64,000 bases of DNA from contig NC_133288.1 of assembly GCF_005239225.2 (NCBI RefSeq), positions 9,678,169 through 9,742,168 of the forward strand, read 5' to 3'. The notes below the pieces were generated by a model. It was not told the DNA's origin, did not search any database, and worked only from the letters and a program-made list of their open reading frames with translations. The position numbers and the translations under genes were made by a program. Shown here piece by piece: positions 61,176 through 64,000 of the stretch; positions within the stretch are counted from its first letter, which is position 1, and each line of letters opens with the position of its first letter. The stretch is from Populus alba. Taxonomy: Eukaryota > Streptophyta > Magnoliopsida > Malpighiales > Salicaceae.

Positions 61176-63799
61176 ATATTAAAATGAAATGTGTTTTGCT
61201 TAGAAAGAATAAAACAACATATTCATCAAATTTAATCTCCACCATATATTTTGTCACCATTATCCACCATCAAATGTAAGCCAAAACATCTCTAGAGAGT
61301 TGATTTTTTTTCCCAACAAATTATTTGGGAATGTATTTTTTTTGTTTTTAATGAATAGATTTGTGAATCAAGAACCTAAAAGTACATATTAAAAAAATCC
61401 ATATAAATTCAATATCTTATCAAGGAAATCAACCAAATTTCTAAGGATTCAATCTCAAATGTCTTGATTATTAGCAAAATTAAATGAACACTACAAAAAA
61501 AAAAGTGAAATCGGAGAGGAAGAGGGGGATTGAGAATTTGATTGGTATGACAACAAAATACTTTTTTTTTTTTGTTATTCTATGTCATTTATTTAATAAA
61601 AATCAAAAGATTCAGAACAAACATTAAAAATCATAAAAAAAATCTTGGATTTTTTAAAATAAGGATAAAAATAGTATTTGTCTAATTAAAATCCCTTTAA
61701 CTTGTTAACATGTTCAATTATTTTTTTGGTGTTTTTTGTCAAAATATTTATTTTTAGACAACATCTTCTCATAATCATAAAAATAAATTTTAATTAAAAA
61801 CTAATATTCCAATAATTTTGATGCAAAAGTATTAAAAACTATAAGAATAATACATCATTTATGTATTGTCATGGGGAACTTTTTGGTAGCGTTACTAAAC
61901 TCAACTTGGCTTGGTGGGTTAACTTGGAGGCCCAACCAACCCCTTTCTTAGCCCGAGTTTCAAATTAAATTAAGTTAGAGTTGATCTAATATGGGTCGGT
62001 TGATTTGATGGGTTTAAATATGATTGTATAGACCTCGTTAAAACTTGATTTGACCAAAAAAATTAAGACACCACCATTTTAGATTTTTATAAATATTAAC
62101 ATGGTAACATTATAGATTAACCTGGGCCTTCATGTGTGGCCTTACTAACTCAATTGACTAGGCCAAAATTCAATTTACCTTTTAAAAAATTAAAAAGTAT
62201 GTTAATTTAACATTTTTTTTTTATAAAAAAATATTAGAATGATAATATTTTAGATATACTCGAGTTAAGTCATGTTAATCTACTCAACCCATAACTTAGG
62301 TTATAGCTCATTTCAGGTTTAATAACATTGTCTTTTGGAATATATTTTTCATTTAACTGAACAATTAATCATTTAAAAAATAAGAGGGGTATATTAATTA
62401 AATTTTAAATAAAAAATTAATGCAAAGTAGAATAGATAAAAAATGGTGATATTAATTATTTTTTTAAGTAACAAAAACAAAAACAAAAGAAGCAAAAAAG
62501 ACTTGGCACTACAAGGCCTGACAAGCTAGCATGTTTGGCCTAACCTAGAAGCCTAGGCATGTTCGAACCCAAAAATCCAAGGTCAGATTGGATGTTGTTT
62601 GCCTTAAACAAAAAAAAACAACGCATCATATGTTGTTACAAACACAACATGTGTTTAAGTTACTTAGATTCTAGCTAGTAGAGAGGTAACTAAAAAATAA
62701 AACTAAGGTTTTTTTTTTAAAAAGTTTTTCTTAATTTATTTTAATCTAAAAACACATAATAAACACACTTAGAACCTTAATATATTAATTTCTCAACTAA
62801 AAACACCCTTAAATCATTTAAAAAACAAAAAATAAATAAAAGAATCTTTATTAGCCCTATCTAAAAAAAACTTGTTCCAGCAATGTGGAAGCCCTAAAAC
62901 ACCATAATAACATTATTCTCACCAATAAAAATAATTTTAATCTAAAATTTGACTTTTTTTGTCAATGAAATTTGACTAATCAAGCTCTTTCTCTTTTATC
63001 CACTATTTTTTAACAACTTTCTCTAACCTCTTTCAAGTTTAGGGACTGATAATGTGAATAAAATAAAGTCTTAAACTAAAATGTATAATTGTCAAATTAA
63101 AATTACCAAAAAAGAAATCTAAAAAAATATGAAGGAATTTGTTTTTCAATAAAAACATTGACACCATATTATTATTTTTTTTATAAAAAGTTTACCATTG
63201 TTTCCATGCTTTTAATTTTAGTTCCCTCATTTTTAATTTTTTTTCAAAAATAAAACTAATTTAAAAAAAACAAACTCAAGCATAAACTTAATATTAGAAA
63301 ATTTTTGAGACCATAATAACTATATATAAAAATAAATTCAAAATAAATTATGAAATTTAATTCTCAATCAATATAATATTAAAAAATAAAATTAAAAAAT
63401 ATATATTTAATTTAAAAAAAAAATACAAAACATAGTTTCAATGTGTAAACTAGTGAACAATGAATTCGGTAGCTCTTTTAGTTTTTTTTCTTAGTCACTT
63501 TTAATTTTAATTTAATTCAATTTTAATACTTAAGTTTCAAACAATTGAAAATCAAGACAGAGGAAGTGAAGTTTGGGGTTCCACAAAAAGATTATTTCGA
63601 GATTCACGACTTATATTGAAATAGTGTTCCTATCAGAAAGCCACTGTATGGGTAAAAATAGACTGTTTCTGGAAAATTGATAGTTATTTTCTTAGTATAT
63701 AACTATATTTTTTTTTAAATTATGATTTTGGAGAGGATGGTTAATCCTACGCATTTCTGATTCAACAAAAAGAGGTAATAATTAAAAATAGCTTAAATT
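61176..63799. other. Repeat-derived intergenic stretch
   Basis: No gene. 61870-62330 contains phrases such as ggtgggttaacttgg and gttaatctactcaaccc, like the tandem repeat at 59370-60270. The rest is AT-rich. Confidence 0.45.
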
Positions 63800-63892
63800 T
63801 ATTGAAGACTTATATAATTATTAATTTTAGGGCCCATAAAATTAATTAAAATACAAATAAATTGACCCGGACATCCACATTAATAATGTAAA
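63800..63892 (+). mobile_element. Decayed SINE 3' part with A-tail
   Basis: acttatataattattaattt, ttgacccggacatccacatt and a final A9 tail align to the 3' body of the SINE at 7481-7682. The tRNA-like head is not recognisable. Confidence 0.65.
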
Positions 63893-64000
63893 AAAAAAAC
63901 CTAAGCTTAATATATCCAAACACATGAGTTATCAAGTGATTTTATTTTTTTCTTTCCTATTTTTTTGGTCAATGTTCCGCCTCATGAAATTAAACATTGA

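Noticed and set aside
1..64000. CRISPR array, rRNA, known microRNA precursors, telomere array
   Set aside because: No regularly spaced direct repeats and no rRNA sequence were seen. None of the conserved plant microRNA mature sequences I checked by eye was found. Telomere-type motifs are only one or two units.

Overview
The window is nuclear DNA from a dicot plant, most likely a poplar or willow (Salicaceae). It is AT-rich and gene-sparse. Its genes have many introns with plant-type splice sites, and all encoded proteins belong to plant families. The intergenic DNA carries tRNA-derived SINEs and short AT-rich inverted-repeat elements of a kind I associate with Populus/Salix. The genus assignment is inference. 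All four clear genes lie on the minus strand. No operon, CRISPR array, rRNA or canonical tRNA gene was seen. Layout: (1) 368-2020 holds the first two exons of a PMT27-like Golgi methyltransferase gene that runs off the left edge. (2) 2.0-17.5 kb is intergenic, with an AT-rich repeat family, a decayed Ty3/gypsy integrase, two inverted-repeat elements, a SINE with a perfect 9-bp target duplication, and an unassigned GC-richer island at 12.8-13.8 kb. (3) 17499-19042 is a complete two-exon SHI/STY/LRP1-type (SRS) transcription factor gene with CT-tracts and a GCC-box-like core upstream. (4) 19.8-41.3 kb is a gene desert of about 21 kb with SINEs, repeated AT-rich elements, a WD40 gene fragment and a possible small gene at 34.4-34.6 kb. 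(5) 41299-47483 is a complete 13-exon NERD1-type FG-GAP membrane protein gene. (6) 48100-57226 is a complete 18-exon MORC-family GHKL ATPase gene. Genes 5 and 6 are head-to-tail with 616 bp between the stop of one and the start of the next. (7) 57.5-64 kb is repeat-rich, with an orphan 5'-leader-like segment near 59 kb. The genes do not form one pathway. PMT27-like and NERD1-like proteins both belong to the secretory system that builds the cell wall. The SRS factor acts in auxin biosynthesis and organ development, and the MORC ATPase in heterochromatin silencing and immunity. Exon boundaries were read by hand: every junction listed is GT-AG and keeps the reading frame. I found no convincing new biological system. 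The most useful leads are a palindromic AAACG-type motif shared by the two adjacent promoters, a duplicated splice donor in MORC, a young SINE beside decayed relatives, and a telo-box-led small ORF.
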